In this document: piece by piece, positions 5,450 to 6,236 of the stretch
How positions within the stretch are numbered: position 1 is the stretch's first letter
Layout of the letters: every line of letters begins with the position of its first letter
Assembly (NCBI GenBank): GCA_023230065.1
Contig: JALNYB010000073.1
Location: 1 to 6,236, forward strand
Length of the DNA: 6,236 nt
Direction of reading: 5' to 3'
From: Candidatus Methanomethylophilaceae archaeon
GTDB taxonomy: Archaea > Thermoplasmatota > Thermoplasmata > Methanomassiliicoccales > Methanomethylophilaceae
Translations under genes and position numbers: made by a program
Notes under the pieces: model-generated
Told to the model about the DNA's origin: nothing
The model's database searches: none
Seen by the model: only the letters and a program-made list of their open reading frames with translations

Positions 5450-6236
5450 TATCAAGAATATACGTGGATACTACCAATTTCTTTCAAAATACTTGATCCA
5501 GTACAGATATAGTCTGATTATTGGCAGCTTGATGCTGATTATCAGTTCAATAATGATTCTTCCTGCTCCGCTGATTACGAAGAGAATACTTGATCACTCT
5601 TTGCCCAAAAAAGATGTCACAGAATTGATTGTATTGGTTGTAATCACTTTGTTGTTATTGGTAGTCATAAGATTAGTGAGTTACGCTACAAGGATGCTTT
5701 TTTTAAAAGTCAATACCAAAGCTATAGTCGATATAAGAAAAGACACCCTAAAGAAGCTTTTTAAACTACCATATAACCAATATCACCAGTATAATACGGG
5801 TTATTATATATCCAGAATCAACGATGACAGCGAGAGAATTCAAGTACTATTTACTGATACACTAACTTCAATTTTACAGGATATTCTGACATTTATCGTT
5901 GGAGCCTGTGCAATTGTTTGTATAAATTGGAAACTTGCAATTGCGGTGATGATCACACTCCCATTCTATGGATATCTGATGTTATATTTTACCAGTAAGG
6001 CAAGAGCGTTATCCAAAACATACTACCAAAATCGATCTCAAGTGAATTCTGAATTGAGCGAAGCTCTTGATACCTATGACCTTAGCAAAGTATTCTCTAA
6101 CTTATGGTATAGTATAAGAAGATACTACGGTGTTGCTGTTTGTGAATATAGAGCATATGTTAAGCTGAATAGAGTGATGATGGCTAATGATACTACAATT
6201 AATGTTCTTGCGGGCTTATCTCCACTTATTATTGTA
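5442..6236 (+). CDS. ABC transporter, transmembrane (exporter type) domain, 3' end outside the window
   Basis: The frame is open from GTG 5442 to the window edge (265 codons) and overlaps the methyltransferase stop by 8 bases. It shows the type-1 ABC exporter membrane domain: hydrophobic segments at about residues 23-45, 62-82, 144-163 and 165-183, with the start of another at about 252-265. Between them is NTGYYISRINDDSERIQ (118-134), the conserved cytoplasmic loop of MsbA/LmrA-like exporters. The ATP-binding domain (Walker A, ABC signature, Walker B) should follow beyond the edge, since fused exporters run to about 570-600 residues. There is no C39 peptidase domain at the N-terminus, so it should not cut the leader itself; another protease would be needed. 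In this operon it probably exports the modified peptide or gives self-protection. Confidence 0.87.
   Translation, partial: MLDIKNIRGYYQFLSKYLIQYRYSLIIGSLMLIISSIMILPAPLITKRILDHSLPKKDVTELIVLVVITLLLLVVIRLVSYATRMLFLKVNTKAIVDIRKDTLKKLFKLPYNQYHQYNTGYYISRINDDSERIQVLFTDTLTSILQDILTFIVGACAIVCINWKLAIAVMITLPFYGYLMLYFTSKARALSKTYYQNRSQVNSELSEALDTYDLSKVFSNLWYSIRRYYGVAVCEYRAYVKLNRVMMANDTTINVLAGLSPLIIV

Noticed and set aside
1..6236. CRISPR arrays, tRNA or rRNA genes
   Set aside because: I saw no regularly spaced repeats and no cloverleaf or rRNA-like stretches on either strand.

Overview
The window is bacterial DNA, visibly AT-rich, with Shine-Dalgarno sites, tight gene overlaps and an insertion sequence. 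I cannot place it to a phylum. It holds two unrelated parts joined by an IS. At the left edge (1-348, minus strand) is a 5'-truncated fragment of an unidentified, probably extracellular beta-rich protein. It is cut off by an IS256/Mutator-family element (349-1899) with 27-bp terminal inverted repeats (24/27 matching). The transposase keeps its DDE catalytic residues but is broken by two nonsense codons and at least one frameshift.

To the right of the IS, all on the plus strand and tightly packed, is what reads as a ribosomally made, post-translationally modified peptide (RiPP) operon. In order it has: a radical SAM/SPASM peptide maturase with a PqqD-like N-terminal recognition domain (1933-3311, broken by an in-frame TAA and a one-base frameshift); a second radical SAM/SPASM protein (3298-4497, probably frameshifted at its extreme C-terminus); a 49-residue candidate precursor peptide, absent from a long-ORF view, with one Cys and a Pro-rich tail (4518-4667); a class I SAM-dependent methyltransferase (4727-5449); and the start of an ABC exporter permease (5442 to the edge).

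Proposed logic (inference): the PqqD-like domain of the first maturase binds the acidic leader of the 49-mer. The two radical SAM enzymes and the methyltransferase modify the Cys/Pro/Lys-rich tail, and the ABC protein exports the product. I do not recognise the precursor as a member of a named RiPP class.

The locus also shows decay. The IS ends only 33 bp before the first maturase start codon and lacks a recognisable target-site duplication. Broken frames occur in the transposase and the first maturase and probably in the second maturase, whereas the precursor, methyltransferase and visible ABC frame are intact. Stops of several types terminate the other genes normally, so genetic recoding is not a good explanation.
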